A stretch of DNA of 56,113 nucleotides from Bordetella parapertussis (lineage in GTDB: Bacteria > Pseudomonadota > Gammaproteobacteria > Burkholderiales > SG8-41). The first letter of the stretch is position 1, and every line of letters begins with the position of its first letter. The DNA is taken from assembly GCA_945901405.1 (NCBI GenBank), contig CAMDLH010000018.1, positions 1 through 56,113 of the forward strand, given 5' to 3'. The position numbers and the translations under genes were made by a program. Positions 15,653-24,932 of the stretch are shown here, piece by piece. The notes under the pieces were generated by a model. It did no database searches and had not been told where the DNA came from. It saw only the letters and a program-made list of their open reading frames with translations.

Positions 15653-16258
15653 TTGCTTTGAGTTTTTCTTCTTGGGCGCGTCCGGACGAGCGGGAATCCG
15701 CGCGGGCGTTCGCGCGCGGAACATTTTCAGCGTGAACCAAGCGGACAGCAGGGCCAATACCGCAAGAACGATGGCGATCATCCACTCGTCACCCGTGACG
15801 CACACGGCGCACAGGCGCCATTCGATATTTCCGCCCGCCGGCAGCGCGAGTCCGTATCCCGCGATGTGGCTACGCCTATCGTCGTCCAGGCGCTTTAACA
15901 TGCCGACATAATGCACCTTGGCGACACTGGCGCAGTCACGCACGTCGCGTGCATCCACCACGATTTCGAGGTCACGCGCGCTGTTTGCCGCGACAAACAG
16001 TACTGCGTCGCGCGTTTCGCCCTCCTTGCTGGTGTCGGCATAGGTCACGAATCGTTTGCAATCCGCGCTGGCGTCGCTCAACGCCACCCATGCCGAACGC
16101 CCGGATTTCGCGCGCTCCACGGCGGCGCGCATGTCCATGGCAAGCGCGGTTTCGGTGACCGAAACCGCTTCGTACATCTGCACCGCCGACACGCCGGCGA
16201 AAAACAGAGTGAACAATCCACTCGTGATTGCGATCAGCGTAAGAAAAAAGCGTCTCAT
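15647..16258 (-). CDS. Two-span membrane protein of unknown function downstream of the efflux operon
   Basis: A 203-residue protein I do not recognise. The start MRRFFLTLIAITSG gives one N-terminal membrane helix (about 4-24), a roughly 120-residue middle domain rich in charged residues and with four Cys, a second helix (about 160-180), and a Lys-rich tail. The topology predicts a periplasmic middle domain. It follows the outer membrane factor gene by 37 bases on the same strand, so it may be an accessory gene of the RND operon. A longer frame upstream overlaps the outer membrane gene and is not credible. Its stop lies in the end of a repeat element. Confidence 0.6.
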   Translation of the reverse strand: MRRFFLTLIAITSGLFTLFFAGVSAVQMYEAVSVTETALAMDMRAAVERAKSGRSAWVALSDASADCKRFVTYADTSKEGETRDAVLFVAANSARDLEIVVDARDVRDCASVAKVHYVGMLKRLDDDRRSHIAGYGLALPAGGNIEWRLCAVCVTGDEWMIAIVLAVLALLSAWFTLKMFRARTPARIPARPDAPKKKNSKQA

Positions 16259-16295
16259 GCGGGTGATTCTACAGACGCCGGACGCGCAACACCAA

Positions 16296-17744
16296 TCAGC
16301 GCACCGGCACGTCCGGCGGTTTCGTATCGCCCGAAGGGTGGGCGCTCCACCCGCCGCCCAGCGCCTTGACGAGATCGGCCACGGCAGCACGCTGCAATCT
16401 CAACGCTTCGCTGCGGTTAAGCTCCGCTTGCAGCAGATTGCGCTCGGCATCCAGCACTTCGATCTGCGACAGCAGCCCATTCTCGTAACGGATGCGCGCG
16501 AGCTTCGATGCCTCTGTCAACGCAATGCCGCGCGCGCCTTCGGCATCGTACGCTTCGCGCGCGCGCATCTGCGCATTGAGCGCCTGGCGCACTTCGCGGA
16601 ATGCCTCCTGCAATGTTTTTTGATACTGCGCCAGCGCCTGGCGTTCGCGCGCCTGCGTGGCCTCGACTTCGGATTGCAAGCGGCCTGCCTGAAATATCGG
16701 TTGCGCCAGCGCGAACGCAAGCGTCCAGATGCGCGCAGGTGCGGTGAACAAATCACCCAGCGTGGCGCTTTCGCTACCGAACGCGCCGGTCAGTGAGATG
16801 CGCGGGAACAACGACGCGCGCGCGGCGTTGATGCGTGCATTGGCGGCGATCAGGCGTTGTTCGGCTTGCGCTACATCCGGGCGGCGCAGCAGCAACTCCG
16901 ATGGCAATCCTTCGGGCACCACGGGTGCCAAGGGCGCACCTTGCACCGATGCGCGTTCTACTTTGCCTTTGGTGATCGCGCGCGGGCTGCGTCCCAGCAA
17001 CACCGCGAGCGCAAGCTCCTGCGTGGTGCGGCTGGTTTCATGCGCGGGCAATTGCGCCTGCGCGGAGGCGACTTCGGCTTCGAGTTGGCGCAGCGTGAAA
17101 TCGTTGATCAGCCCGGCTTTGGCGCGCACTTTTTGCAGGTTGAGGCTATCGTTGCGCAACGCCAGCGCGCGCCGCGTCGCCGCCAACTGTGCGTCGAGCG
17201 CGACCAGCGAGTAATAACCACGCACCACTTCGGAGGCGAGCGCGATGCGCACGATGCCGCGTGCGGCTTCTGTCGCCAGCAGATCGGCGCGCGCCGCGGA
17301 TGACGCACTGGACAAGCGGCCCCATAGATCGACTTCGTAGGCCACGTTGAGTTGCACGTTGTAATCATTGCGTTCGAGCGGCGTGCCGGGCGGCATGGGT
17401 ATGCCAGCAACCGCGGAGCTGCGCGTGCGCTCGCGCCCCGCCGCTGCGCTGAACGCGGGGGCGCGCTGCGCGTCGACCGAGCGCGCCAGCGCACGCGCTT
17501 CATCCACGCGCGCGGTGGCCAGCGCCAGGTCTTGATTGTAGGCAAGCGCTTCGTCCACCAGCTTGTCGAGCGCCGCGTCGCTATACAATGACCACCAGCG
17601 GTCGGCGGGGATTTTCACGCCATCCATCGGCGCATCGCGATACGCCGCAGGCAACTCCGCTGCCGGGCGCTGGTATTCAGTAGTGCTTGAACACCCTGCA
17701 AGCGTTAGTAAAATAGTCAATAAGAACAAGCACTTACGATGCAT
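16296..17744 (-). CDS. Outer membrane efflux lipoprotein (OprM/NodT family)
   Basis: A 482-residue outer membrane factor. The lipobox LTLAGC is at residues 13-18 after MHRKCLFLLTIL, predicting an acylated N-terminus. The two repeated halves of the TolC-type barrel/helix fold are visible, with Ala/Arg/Gln-rich coiled-coil stretches and the conserved PEGLPSELLLRRPDVAQAE segment near residue 275. It exports drugs or solvents as the channel of the RND system encoded upstream, whose gene end it overlaps by 11 bases. A longer frame from 17792 lacks sense as a lipoprotein. The start of its signal peptide is written by an AT-rich repeat. Confidence 0.92.
   Translation of the reverse strand: MHRKCLFLLTILLTLAGCSSTTEYQRPAAELPAAYRDAPMDGVKIPADRWWSLYSDAALDKLVDEALAYNQDLALATARVDEARALARSVDAQRAPAFSAAAGRERTRSSAVAGIPMPPGTPLERNDYNVQLNVAYEVDLWGRLSSASSAARADLLATEAARGIVRIALASEVVRGYYSLVALDAQLAATRRALALRNDSLNLQKVRAKAGLINDFTLRQLEAEVASAQAQLPAHETSRTTQELALAVLLGRSPRAITKGKVERASVQGAPLAPVVPEGLPSELLLRRPDVAQAEQRLIAANARINAARASLFPRISLTGAFGSESATLGDLFTAPARIWTLAFALAQPIFQAGRLQSEVEATQARERQALAQYQKTLQEAFREVRQALNAQMRAREAYDAEGARGIALTEASKLARIRYENGLLSQIEVLDAERNLLQAELNRSEALRLQRAAVADLVKALGGGWSAHPSGDTKPPDVPVR
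17710..17738. repeat. AT-rich ~29-bp dispersed repeat, copy B (inside a lipoprotein signal)
   Basis: The plus strand contains AAAATAGTCAATAAGAACAA followed by GCACTTACG. On the minus strand it encodes RKCLFLLTIL of the outer membrane lipoprotein, paralleling RKYLFLFTIF from copy A in an unrelated protein. Confidence 0.6.
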
Positions 17745-20700
17745 CACTATCCCCCTTGCTGGCCGGGTGATGACGCGGCGTGTGTGCGCCACGCAGCGCC
17801 GCGTCGCGATGATGCTGCACTTCGTCTTCGATCTCCTTGGTCGAACGCGAATCGGATAGCTTGCGATCGACGATCAGTTTGTAAAACCACGGAATAAAAA
17901 ATATCGCGAGGAATGTCGCCGCCAGCATGCCGCCCATCACGCCGGTGCCTGCGGAATGACGCGCACCCGCGCCAGCACCCGTCGAGAACGCTAGCGGCAT
18001 CACGCCGAGTATGAACGCGAGGGAGGTCATCAAAATCGGCCTGAAGCGCAGGCGCGCGGCCTCAATCGCGGCGGCGGAAGTTGAAAAGCCCTCATGCTTT
18101 TTCAACACCGCATATTCGACGATCAGAATCGCGTTCTTCGCGGCAAGGCCCAGCAATGTGACCAGGCCAATCTGAAAATACACATCGTTTGACAAGCGCG
18201 CGATACCCGCCAAGGGCGACAACAAGCCTTGCAGCCACGGCACGCCCTGCGCCATGTAGTACGGCATCGGCAGCAGGTTGTTGATAAAAATCGCGGCCAG
18301 CGCGCCGAAGGTGCCGAACGGCAAGGCCAGCAGCACCGCCAGCGGCAGCGACCACTTGTCGTACTGCGCGGCCAATATCAAGAACACCATGATCGCCGCC
18401 AACGCCAGCGCAATAATCGAGGTGCCGCCGGATCGCTTCTCCTGAAACGATGCGCCGCCCCAGTCGAAAGTGAATTCCGGCGGCAGAGTCGCGCGTGCGA
18501 TTTTCTCCATGCGCTCGATGGCCTCGCCCGAGCTGATGCCGGGCAGCGCCGAGCCGATTATTTTCACCGCCGGCAGGTTATTAAAACGCTCCATCGAATC
18601 CGGGCCGGAGGTGTATTTCACCGATGCCAGCGAATCCAGCGACACCATCTTGCCCTGCTCGGAGCGCACGAACATCGCGCCGATATCTTCCGGCCGCTTG
18701 CGAAACGCAGGCTCGGCCGACATCAACACCTGCCAGGTGCGGCCATATTTATTGAAGTCGTTAACGTAATACGTGCCGAGCGTGGTTGCCAGCGTGCCGT
18801 ATAGCTCATCAAGCGACACGCCCGCGGTCTTGGCTTTTTCGCGATCGGTTTCGATGTAGAGCTGCGGCACATTGGCGCGCCACAGCGTATTGACGAAAGG
18901 GAACGAACCGTCCTTCTGCACCGCGCCCAATAGTTGTTGCGTCACCTCGAACAATCGCGGCGCGCCGCCCTCGCCGCGATTTTGCAGATAAAACTCGAAG
19001 CCGCCGGCGTTGCCCAGCCCAAAGATCGGCGGCGGCGCAAAGCCCAGTATCAGCGCCTCCTTGATATGCGCGGTCTTCATGAAAAACTCGCCCACCAGTT
19101 GCGGCGTGGCGACATTGCGCTCGTCCCAGTGTTTTTGCGTGACGAATATGGTGGCCGCGCTGTTGCGAAAGCCGCCGCCGAGAAAATCCATGCCGGTGAA
19201 CGCCACGGCGTTTTCGTTGGCCGGATTCGACTTGATGATTTCGACCACCTGATTGACCACTTTGTCGGTGCGCTCCAGCGTCGCGCCATCGGGCAGAAAC
19301 ACCGCCGCGATGTAATAGCCCTGATCTTCGTCGGGCACCAGCGAGCCGGGCGTGTTGCGCCACAAACCGATGGTAAGCGCCACCATGCCGATGAACAGAA
19401 ACGCGCCGACAAAACCACGGCGCAGCATCCACGTCACGCCATCAACGTAACGCCCGGTGATGCGGTGAAACCAGCCGTTGAACCAACGAAAGAAACGCCC
19501 CGGCTCGCGGCGCTCGCTCTTCAAGATCAACACGCACAAACTTGGTGTCAGGGTCAGCGCCACCAGGCCCGAGATCACCACCGCAATCGATATCGTCACC
19601 GCGAACTGGCGATACAGCTCGCCAGTCAGCCCGCCCAGAAACGCAATCGGCACGAACACCGCGCACAGCGTCAGCACGATGGCGACAATGGGGCTGGTCA
19701 CTTCCTGCATGGCCTTGACGGCGGCTTCGCGCGCATCGACATGCAATTCGTGCATGATGCGTTCGACGTTCTCCAGCACCACGATGGCGTCGTCCACTAC
19801 GATGCCGATGGCGAGCACCATGCCGAACAGTGTGAGCGTGTTGATCGAATAGCCGAGCAACAGCAGCCCGGCGAAGGTGCCGATCAGCGACACCGGCACC
19901 GCCGCAAACGGGATCAGCGTCGCGCGCCAGTTTTGCAGAAACAGGAACACCACCAGAAACACCAGCGCCATTGCTTCGGCCAGCGTAATCACCACTTCGC
20001 GTATCGACACCGCGACGAAACGCGTGGTGTCGTACACCACGTGGTGCTGCAAGCCTTGCGGATAGGCCGCGCTCATGCGCGTCATTTCGGCTTTCACACG
20101 CTCAGCGGTGGCCAGCGCGTTGGCGTTGGGTTGCAGAAAAATGCCGATGAGCGTCGCCGATTTGCCGTTCACGCGGCCGATGAACTCGTAGTCTTTCGCG
20201 CCGAGTTCCACCCGCGCCACGTCTTTCAGGCGCAGCAGCGAGCCGTCGGGGTTGGCGCGCACCACGATGTTCTCGAACTCGCGCGCCTCGGAAAGACGCC
20301 CCTTGGTGGTGATGGTGTAGACCAGCTCCTGCGGGCCGCCCGAGGGCGATTGCCCAATCTTGCCGGCGGCAAACTGCGCGTTCTGTTCGTTCAGCACGCG
20401 CACCAGATCATTGGCCGTCACCTTCAATTGCGCCATGCGGTCGGGCCGCACCCAGATGCGCATCGCGTAATCTTTCGCGCCGAAGATCTGCACGTTGGTG
20501 GTGCCGGGAATGCGCTTCAGGGAATCAAGCACGTTCAGCGTGACGTAGTTCGAGATGAACAAATCATCGCGGCTGCCGTCGGGCGAGGTAAACGCCAGCA
20601 CTTGCAGGAACGACAAAGAGCTTTTCTCGACGCTCACGCCCTGACGGCGCACCTCCTGCGGCAGACGCGGCTCGACTTGCTTTACGCGATTATTGACGTT

Positions 20701-21018
20701 GAGCGCGGCGGTATCGACGTTGGTGCCGATGTCAAAAGTGACCTTGATTTCGACCACGCCCTGCGCGGTGGAGGTTGAATTCATGTAGAGCATGTGCTCC
20801 ACACCGTTGATCTGGTTCTCCAGAGGCGCCGCGACTGTTTGTTCAAGCACCTGCGCCGACGCGCCAGGGTAAATCGCACGCACGGTGACCACCGGCGGCG
20901 CGATTTCAGGGTACTGCGCCACCGGCAGCACGCGTATCGCGGCCAGACCCGCGATCACGATGAAAATCGAAATCACCGCCGCGAAGATCGGCCGGTCTAT
21001 GAAAAAACGCGAGATCAT
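17734..21018 (-). CDS. RND multidrug efflux pump, inner membrane transporter (HAE1/AcrB family)
   Basis: A 1094-residue proton-driven pump with the AcrB plan: MISRFFIDRPIFAAVISIF, a first porter region, VVDDAIVVLENVERIM in the TM4 region with the proton-relay Asp pair, the second porter region, and TM10-12. Compared with AcrB there is an extra stretch of about 30 residues (INNLLPMPYYMAQGVPW and following) between TM helices before SNDVYFQIGLVTLLGL, which lengthens the protein; this is seen in some HAE1 homologues. It lies between the adaptor (11-base gap) and outer membrane factor genes, so the tripartite operon is complete. No TetR- or MarR-type regulator is adjacent. Confidence 0.94.
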   Translation of the reverse strand: MISRFFIDRPIFAAVISIFIVIAGLAAIRVLPVAQYPEIAPPVVTVRAIYPGASAQVLEQTVAAPLENQINGVEHMLYMNSTSTAQGVVEIKVTFDIGTNVDTAALNVNNRVKQVEPRLPQEVRRQGVSVEKSSLSFLQVLAFTSPDGSRDDLFISNYVTLNVLDSLKRIPGTTNVQIFGAKDYAMRIWVRPDRMAQLKVTANDLVRVLNEQNAQFAAGKIGQSPSGGPQELVYTITTKGRLSEAREFENIVVRANPDGSLLRLKDVARVELGAKDYEFIGRVNGKSATLIGIFLQPNANALATAERVKAEMTRMSAAYPQGLQHHVVYDTTRFVAVSIREVVITLAEAMALVFLVVFLFLQNWRATLIPFAAVPVSLIGTFAGLLLLGYSINTLTLFGMVLAIGIVVDDAIVVLENVERIMHELHVDAREAAVKAMQEVTSPIVAIVLTLCAVFVPIAFLGGLTGELYRQFAVTISIAVVISGLVALTLTPSLCVLILKSERREPGRFFRWFNGWFHRITGRYVDGVTWMLRRGFVGAFLFIGMVALTIGLWRNTPGSLVPDEDQGYYIAAVFLPDGATLERTDKVVNQVVEIIKSNPANENAVAFTGMDFLGGGFRNSAATIFVTQKHWDERNVATPQLVGEFFMKTAHIKEALILGFAPPPIFGLGNAGGFEFYLQNRGEGGAPRLFEVTQQLLGAVQKDGSFPFVNTLWRANVPQLYIETDREKAKTAGVSLDELYGTLATTLGTYYVNDFNKYGRTWQVLMSAEPAFRKRPEDIGAMFVRSEQGKMVSLDSLASVKYTSGPDSMERFNNLPAVKIIGSALPGISSGEAIERMEKIARATLPPEFTFDWGGASFQEKRSGGTSIIALALAAIMVFLILAAQYDKWSLPLAVLLALPFGTFGALAAIFINNLLPMPYYMAQGVPWLQGLLSPLAGIARLSNDVYFQIGLVTLLGLAAKNAILIVEYAVLKKHEGFSTSAAAIEAARLRFRPILMTSLAFILGVMPLAFSTGAGAGARHSAGTGVMGGMLAATFLAIFFIPWFYKLIVDRKLSDSRSTKEIEDEVQHHRDAALRGAHTPRHHPASKGDSDAS

Positions 21019-21029
21019 TTTCGGCGCGC

Positions 21030-22202
21030 CTATTTCTTCGCCGCGGGCGTGACGGCAACGGGGTCAGCAATTTTCACCGGCGCGCCGGGGCCGATTTTCA
21101 TCACGCCATCGACGATGACTTTATCACCCGGCTTAAGCCCGCCGTGGATTACCCAGCCCTCGCCGGCCCACTCGCCGACCTCCACCGGCCGCGGCTCGGC
21201 CTTGCTCTCGGCATTGACCGTGTAGAGGAATTTGCCCTTGGGGCTTTCCAGCACCGCGCGCTGCGGCACCACGATCGCTTGCGGGCGCACGGCGCCGTTG
21301 AGCATCACGCGTGCAAACTCACCCGCGCGCAACACGCCATCGGCGTTTTGAAACTCGGCACGCGCCTCACTCGCCCCCGTTTGCGCGTTCACACGGACAT
21401 CGGTGAAATTAAGCGTGCCGGATTTGCCGGGAATGCTGCCGTCCGACAGTTTTACCGTGGCGATGAAGCGCCCCTTCTCGGGCAGCTTCAAGCGGCCATT
21501 TTCAACATCGCGGCGCATGGCGTGATACTCGCGGTCGGGTATGCCAAAGATCACATGCATCGGATCGGTTTGCGTCACCGTGGTGAGCAACACGTTGGGG
21601 CCGGACACCAGCGTGCCTTCGGAGGCCACCGCGCGGCTCGCCACGCCGGAAATCGGCGAGGTGACTTGCGTGTATCCGAGATTAAGCCGCGCCTCGGCCA
21701 CGCGGGCGCGGGCGCTTTTGAGTTCCGCCTCGATCACCTGTTCGCCCGACACCGCGTCGTCAACTTCCTTCTGGCTCACCGCGCGTGTTTCGATCACCGC
21801 TTTTAGTCGCGCCGCTTCGCGTTTGGCCTGTGTCAACCGCGCTTCGACCACGCCAACGTCGGCTTCGGCACGCGCGAGCGCCACCTGAAACTGCGCCGGG
21901 TCGATGGTGAACAACGATTCGCCCTGACGCACCAAGGCGCCCTCGCGATAATTGCGTTTGAGCAAAATGCCCGTCACGCGTGCACGCACTTCGACTTCGC
22001 GATAACCCGCGGTTTGCGCGACGTATTCGTAGGTCACCGGCACGTCCCTGGCCTCGACGGTGACGACGTTCACCATTGCGGGCGGATAACCACCTGGCGG
22101 CGATGCATCGGGTTTACAACCCGCTGTAAGCGCCGCGAACACGATAGCGAGCGGCAACCGCTTGCAAGCGGAGAAAACGTAATTGGGCTTGAGCTTCATC
22201 AT
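21030..22202 (-). CDS. RND efflux periplasmic adaptor lipoprotein (AcrA/MexA family)
   Basis: A 390-residue membrane fusion protein. The start MMKLKPNYVF leads to a lipobox LTAGC near residue 28. Beta-barrel, lipoyl and helical hairpin parts follow: EVRARVTGILLKRNYREG, coiled-coil AEADVGVVEARLTQAKREA, and VTSPISGVASRAVASEG. The adaptor bridges the RND pump and outer membrane factor. The frame is open for 58 more codons upstream but that part has no SD or signal. It is first in the operon; the 188-base divergent gap to the next plus-strand gene should hold its promoter, though I see no clear operator. Confidence 0.92.
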   Translation of the reverse strand: MMKLKPNYVFSACKRLPLAIVFAALTAGCKPDASPPGGYPPAMVNVVTVEARDVPVTYEYVAQTAGYREVEVRARVTGILLKRNYREGALVRQGESLFTIDPAQFQVALARAEADVGVVEARLTQAKREAARLKAVIETRAVSQKEVDDAVSGEQVIEAELKSARARVAEARLNLGYTQVTSPISGVASRAVASEGTLVSGPNVLLTTVTQTDPMHVIFGIPDREYHAMRRDVENGRLKLPEKGRFIATVKLSDGSIPGKSGTLNFTDVRVNAQTGASEARAEFQNADGVLRAGEFARVMLNGAVRPQAIVVPQRAVLESPKGKFLYTVNAESKAEPRPVEVGEWAGEGWVIHGGLKPGDKVIVDGVMKIGPGAPVKIADPVAVTPAAKK

Positions 22203-22390
22203 GGCATGTGCTTCTTGGTGACGAGGGTGGCGGTAAGTCTCGATCTTGCGCAATGCAATTACCGGGACAACGCACCAGTTTACATGCGGTGCCGCCGATG
22301 TAAAGGCGAACATATCAACCTGCACGCGCACCACCATGTGCCGCCTATCGCCTACAATACTCATTACATAAATCAACAGGGAGAAACGCC

Positions 22391-22699
22391 ATGATTCACG
22401 TCGTCGCCATCATCACCACCAAACCCGGCATGCGCGCGGCAGTGCTGGAAGCCTTCAACGCCAACTGCCCGGCGGTGCGCGCCGAGGACGGCTGCATCGA
22501 ATACGGCCCCACGGTTGACGCCGAGGGCATGGGCGGCTTTCAGACGAAGTTCGGCGCGGATTCGTTCGTGGTCATCGAAAAATGGCGTGACGCCGCCGCG
22601 TTGAAGGCGCATGCCGCCGCACCCCACATGGCCGCCTACGCCGCCAAGGTCAAGGACATGCTGGCGGGCCGCGTGATACACGTGCTGTCACCCGCCTAA
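22391..22699 (+). CDS. Antibiotic biosynthesis monooxygenase-type (YgiN-like) protein
   Basis: A 102-residue ABM-domain protein, the usual size for a dimeric ferredoxin-like quinol monooxygenase. IHVVAIITTKPGMRAAVLEAF, EDGCIEYGPTVD, FVVIEKWRDAAALKAHAAAPHM and the C-terminal strand RVIHVLS follow the family order. The AGGGAG SD lies 7 bases before ATG. It is followed after 17 bases by an enolase-superfamily gene, so both are probably expressed together. Family members oxidise quinols or aromatic compounds without cofactors, but many are uncharacterised. Confidence 0.85.
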   Translation: MIHVVAIITTKPGMRAAVLEAFNANCPAVRAEDGCIEYGPTVDAEGMGGFQTKFGADSFVVIEKWRDAAALKAHAAAPHMAAYAAKVKDMLAGRVIHVLSPA

Positions 22700-22716
22700 G
22701 TCGCGGAGGACACGCC

Positions 22717-23889
22717 GTGAAAGTTACCCGTATCGAAACCCTGCGCTGCGATGCCGGGTGGCGCACATTCTCGTTTCTCAAGGTAATGACCGACGAGGGG
22801 CTGATCGGCTGGTCTGAATTCAACGAGAGCTTCGGCAGCGGCGGCTTGAGCGGCGTGATCGAGGCTCTGTCGCCGACAGTCATCGGCAAGGATCCGCGCA
22901 ATATAGAACTCATCAACGCGCACCTGCGCACGCAGACCATCCAGTCGCGCGGCGGCATAAATCGTCAAGCCGTGGCCGCGATTGAGAACGCGCTGCTCGA
23001 CATCAAGGGCAAGGCGCTGGGCGTGCCGGTGTACGATTTGTTCGGCGGCGCGGTGCGTAAACGTATTCCGTGCTACTGGTCGCACTGCGGCAGCTACCGC
23101 GCGCGTTACCCGGAGCTGCTGGGCGTGCCGCGTGTGTCGAGCTACGACGATCTGTCGCGGCTCGCGGAGGAAGTCGTGCGCCGCGGCTTCGGCGCCTGCA
23201 AAACCAACGTGATGATCCACGACGGCAAGACGCTGGCCGCGTACCGGCCCGGTTTTGGCGCGAGCAAGGGCTATCCGGAACTGAACTGGAACAACGACAT
23301 CGTCAACGCCGCGTTCAAGACCGCGAACGCGTTTCGCGAGGGCGGCGGGCCGTCGCTGGGCATCATGATGGATCTGAATTTCAATTACAAAACCGAGGGC
23401 TATCTGCGCATCGCCAAGGCGGTCGAGCCGATCGGCATGACGTGGCTGGAGATGGACACGCATGACGCGCCATCGCTGGCGCTGATCCGCCGCGCGACCT
23501 CGACACCCATCGCCTCGTGCGAGACGCTGTGCGAGCGGCGCGATTTCAAACCGTTCTTCGAGAATTACGCGATGGACGTGGCGATCATCGACGTGATCTG
23601 GAACGGCTACATGGAGTCGCTGAAGATCGCCGCCATGGCCGACGTTTACGAGATGAACGTCGCGCCGCATAATTTTTACGGCCATTTGTCGAGCGTGATC
23701 TCGGCGCATTTCTGCGCGGCCGTGCCGAACATGCGCATCATGGAGACCGACGTAGACGCGGTGCCGTGGCGCGACGAACTTGTCGATGTGCCGCCGGTGA
23801 TCGAGAACGGTGAATTCGTGTTGCCTACGGGGCCGGGCTGGGGTGTCAACGTCAACGAAGCCGCGGTGCGCGCGCACCCGCCCAAATAA
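22717..23889 (+). CDS. Mandelate racemase/muconate lactonizing enzyme family (enolase superfamily) protein
   Basis: A 390-residue enzyme with an N-terminal capping domain and a TIM barrel. Likely metal ligands are Asp in MMDLNFNYKTEG, Glu in TWLEMDTHD and Glu in IASCETLCERRD; the His of NVAPHNFYGHLSS is a probable base. CKTNVMIHDG replaces the canonical KxK site, so one Lys remains. Members dehydrate sugar acids or racemise hydroxy acids by abstracting the proton next to a carboxylate. AGGACACGCC precedes the start. The neighbours, a YgiN-like protein and a permease, suggest a small catabolic operon. Confidence 0.85.
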   Translation: MKVTRIETLRCDAGWRTFSFLKVMTDEGLIGWSEFNESFGSGGLSGVIEALSPTVIGKDPRNIELINAHLRTQTIQSRGGINRQAVAAIENALLDIKGKALGVPVYDLFGGAVRKRIPCYWSHCGSYRARYPELLGVPRVSSYDDLSRLAEEVVRRGFGACKTNVMIHDGKTLAAYRPGFGASKGYPELNWNNDIVNAAFKTANAFREGGGPSLGIMMDLNFNYKTEGYLRIAKAVEPIGMTWLEMDTHDAPSLALIRRATSTPIASCETLCERRDFKPFFENYAMDVAIIDVIWNGYMESLKIAAMADVYEMNVAPHNFYGHLSSVISAHFCAAVPNMRIMETDVDAVPWRDELVDVPPVIENGEFVLPTGPGWGVNVNEAAVRAHPPK

Positions 23890-23904
23890 CAAGATGGAGC
23901 AAGC

Positions 23905-24930
23905 ATGAGCGAAAACTCGGGTTCCGATTCAGACAGACGCATGGAAATCGCCGCGGTCATTTTCATGGCCGTGACGCTGGCGGCCACCATCAAGCTGCAT
24001 TTGCTGCCCGCGTTGTTCGCGGGGCTGCTGATACACGAGCTGGTGCATATGCTCTCGCCACGCATGTTCGGCCATGGCAACAACCCGGATCGCGCAAAGC
24101 TGTTGTCGCTGGCGCTGTTGATCACGCTGATCGTGGTCGCCGTCAGCGGCATGACCGTCGCGATGATTCTGTTTTTCCGCAGTGAAGCGGGCAGCCTTTC
24201 CGCGCTGCTGCAAAAGATGGCTGAAATCATCGAGACCTCGCGCAACACGCTGCCCGTGTGGGTGCAGGAGGTGTTGCCCGCCGACGCCCAGGAATTGAAG
24301 GAACAAATCGCCAAGTGGCTAAGAGAGCACGCCAATGAAGTCAAATCCATCAGCGGCGAAGCAGGCCGCGGCTTCGCCTACGCGCTGATCGGCATGGCGA
24401 TAGGCGCGCTGGTATCGCTGCGCGAGGCGCGGCACGATACCCAGACCGGCCCGCTCTCGGGCGCGGTGGGCCGTTGCGTGGAGCGGCTGTCAAACGCATT
24501 TCGCCGCGTGGTGTTCGCGCAGGTGCGCATCTCGGCGCTAAACGCGGTGCTGACCGGGATTTATCTTGTGGTGTTGCTGCCAATGCTCGGCATCAATCTG
24601 CCGCTGGCGAAAACCATGATTCTGGTGACCTTCCTCGTCGGCCTCTTGCCGGTGCTGGGCAATCTGATTTCGAACACAGTGATCGTGGTGATAAGTCTCA
24701 GCTATTCGCTCAATGCGGCGATCGGCTCGCTGGTTTTCCTGGTGGTGATACACAAGCTCGAATACTTCATCAACGCGCGCATCGTCGGCTCGCAGATTCA
24801 AGCGGCCGCGTGGGAGCTGCTGCTCGCCATGCTGGTGATGGAATCCGCGTTCGGCGTCACGGGTGTGATCGCGGCACCGGTGTTTTACGCCTACGTGAAA
24901 TCGGAGTTCATGCATCGCAAGCTGGTGTAA
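23905..24930 (+). CDS. AI-2E family transporter (PerM/YdiK-like permease)
   Basis: A 341-residue membrane protein with about seven to eight helices: a pair at the N-terminus, a third near residue 75, then a soluble loop of about 80 residues (EIIETSRNTLPVWVQEVLP...), and a C-terminal block including VFAQVRISALNAVLTGIYL, LVGLLPVLGNLISNTVIVV and HKLEYFINARIVGSQI, a diagnostic family stretch. Proteins of this family export small molecules or exchange Na+/H+; autoinducer transport is shown for few. AGATGGAGC precedes the ATG. It ends 2 bases before a Bug gene, so the two are co-transcribed. Confidence 0.88.
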   Translation: MSENSGSDSDRRMEIAAVIFMAVTLAATIKLHLLPALFAGLLIHELVHMLSPRMFGHGNNPDRAKLLSLALLITLIVVAVSGMTVAMILFFRSEAGSLSALLQKMAEIIETSRNTLPVWVQEVLPADAQELKEQIAKWLREHANEVKSISGEAGRGFAYALIGMAIGALVSLREARHDTQTGPLSGAVGRCVERLSNAFRRVVFAQVRISALNAVLTGIYLVVLLPMLGINLPLAKTMILVTFLVGLLPVLGNLISNTVIVVISLSYSLNAAIGSLVFLVVIHKLEYFINARIVGSQIQAAAWELLLAMLVMESAFGVTGVIAAPVFYAYVKSEFMHRKLV

Positions 24931-24932
24931 TC

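Noticed and set aside
18934..20778. Long 614-codon plus-strand frame opposite the RND pump gene
   Set aside because: It is His/Arg/Gln-rich with no recognisable domain and mirrors a firmly identified HAE1 pump; typical antisense frame of a GC-rich gene.
24474..24932. Extended start of the Bug protein at 24933
   Set aside because: The extra region is the AI-2E permease read in another frame; the signal peptide begins at 24933.
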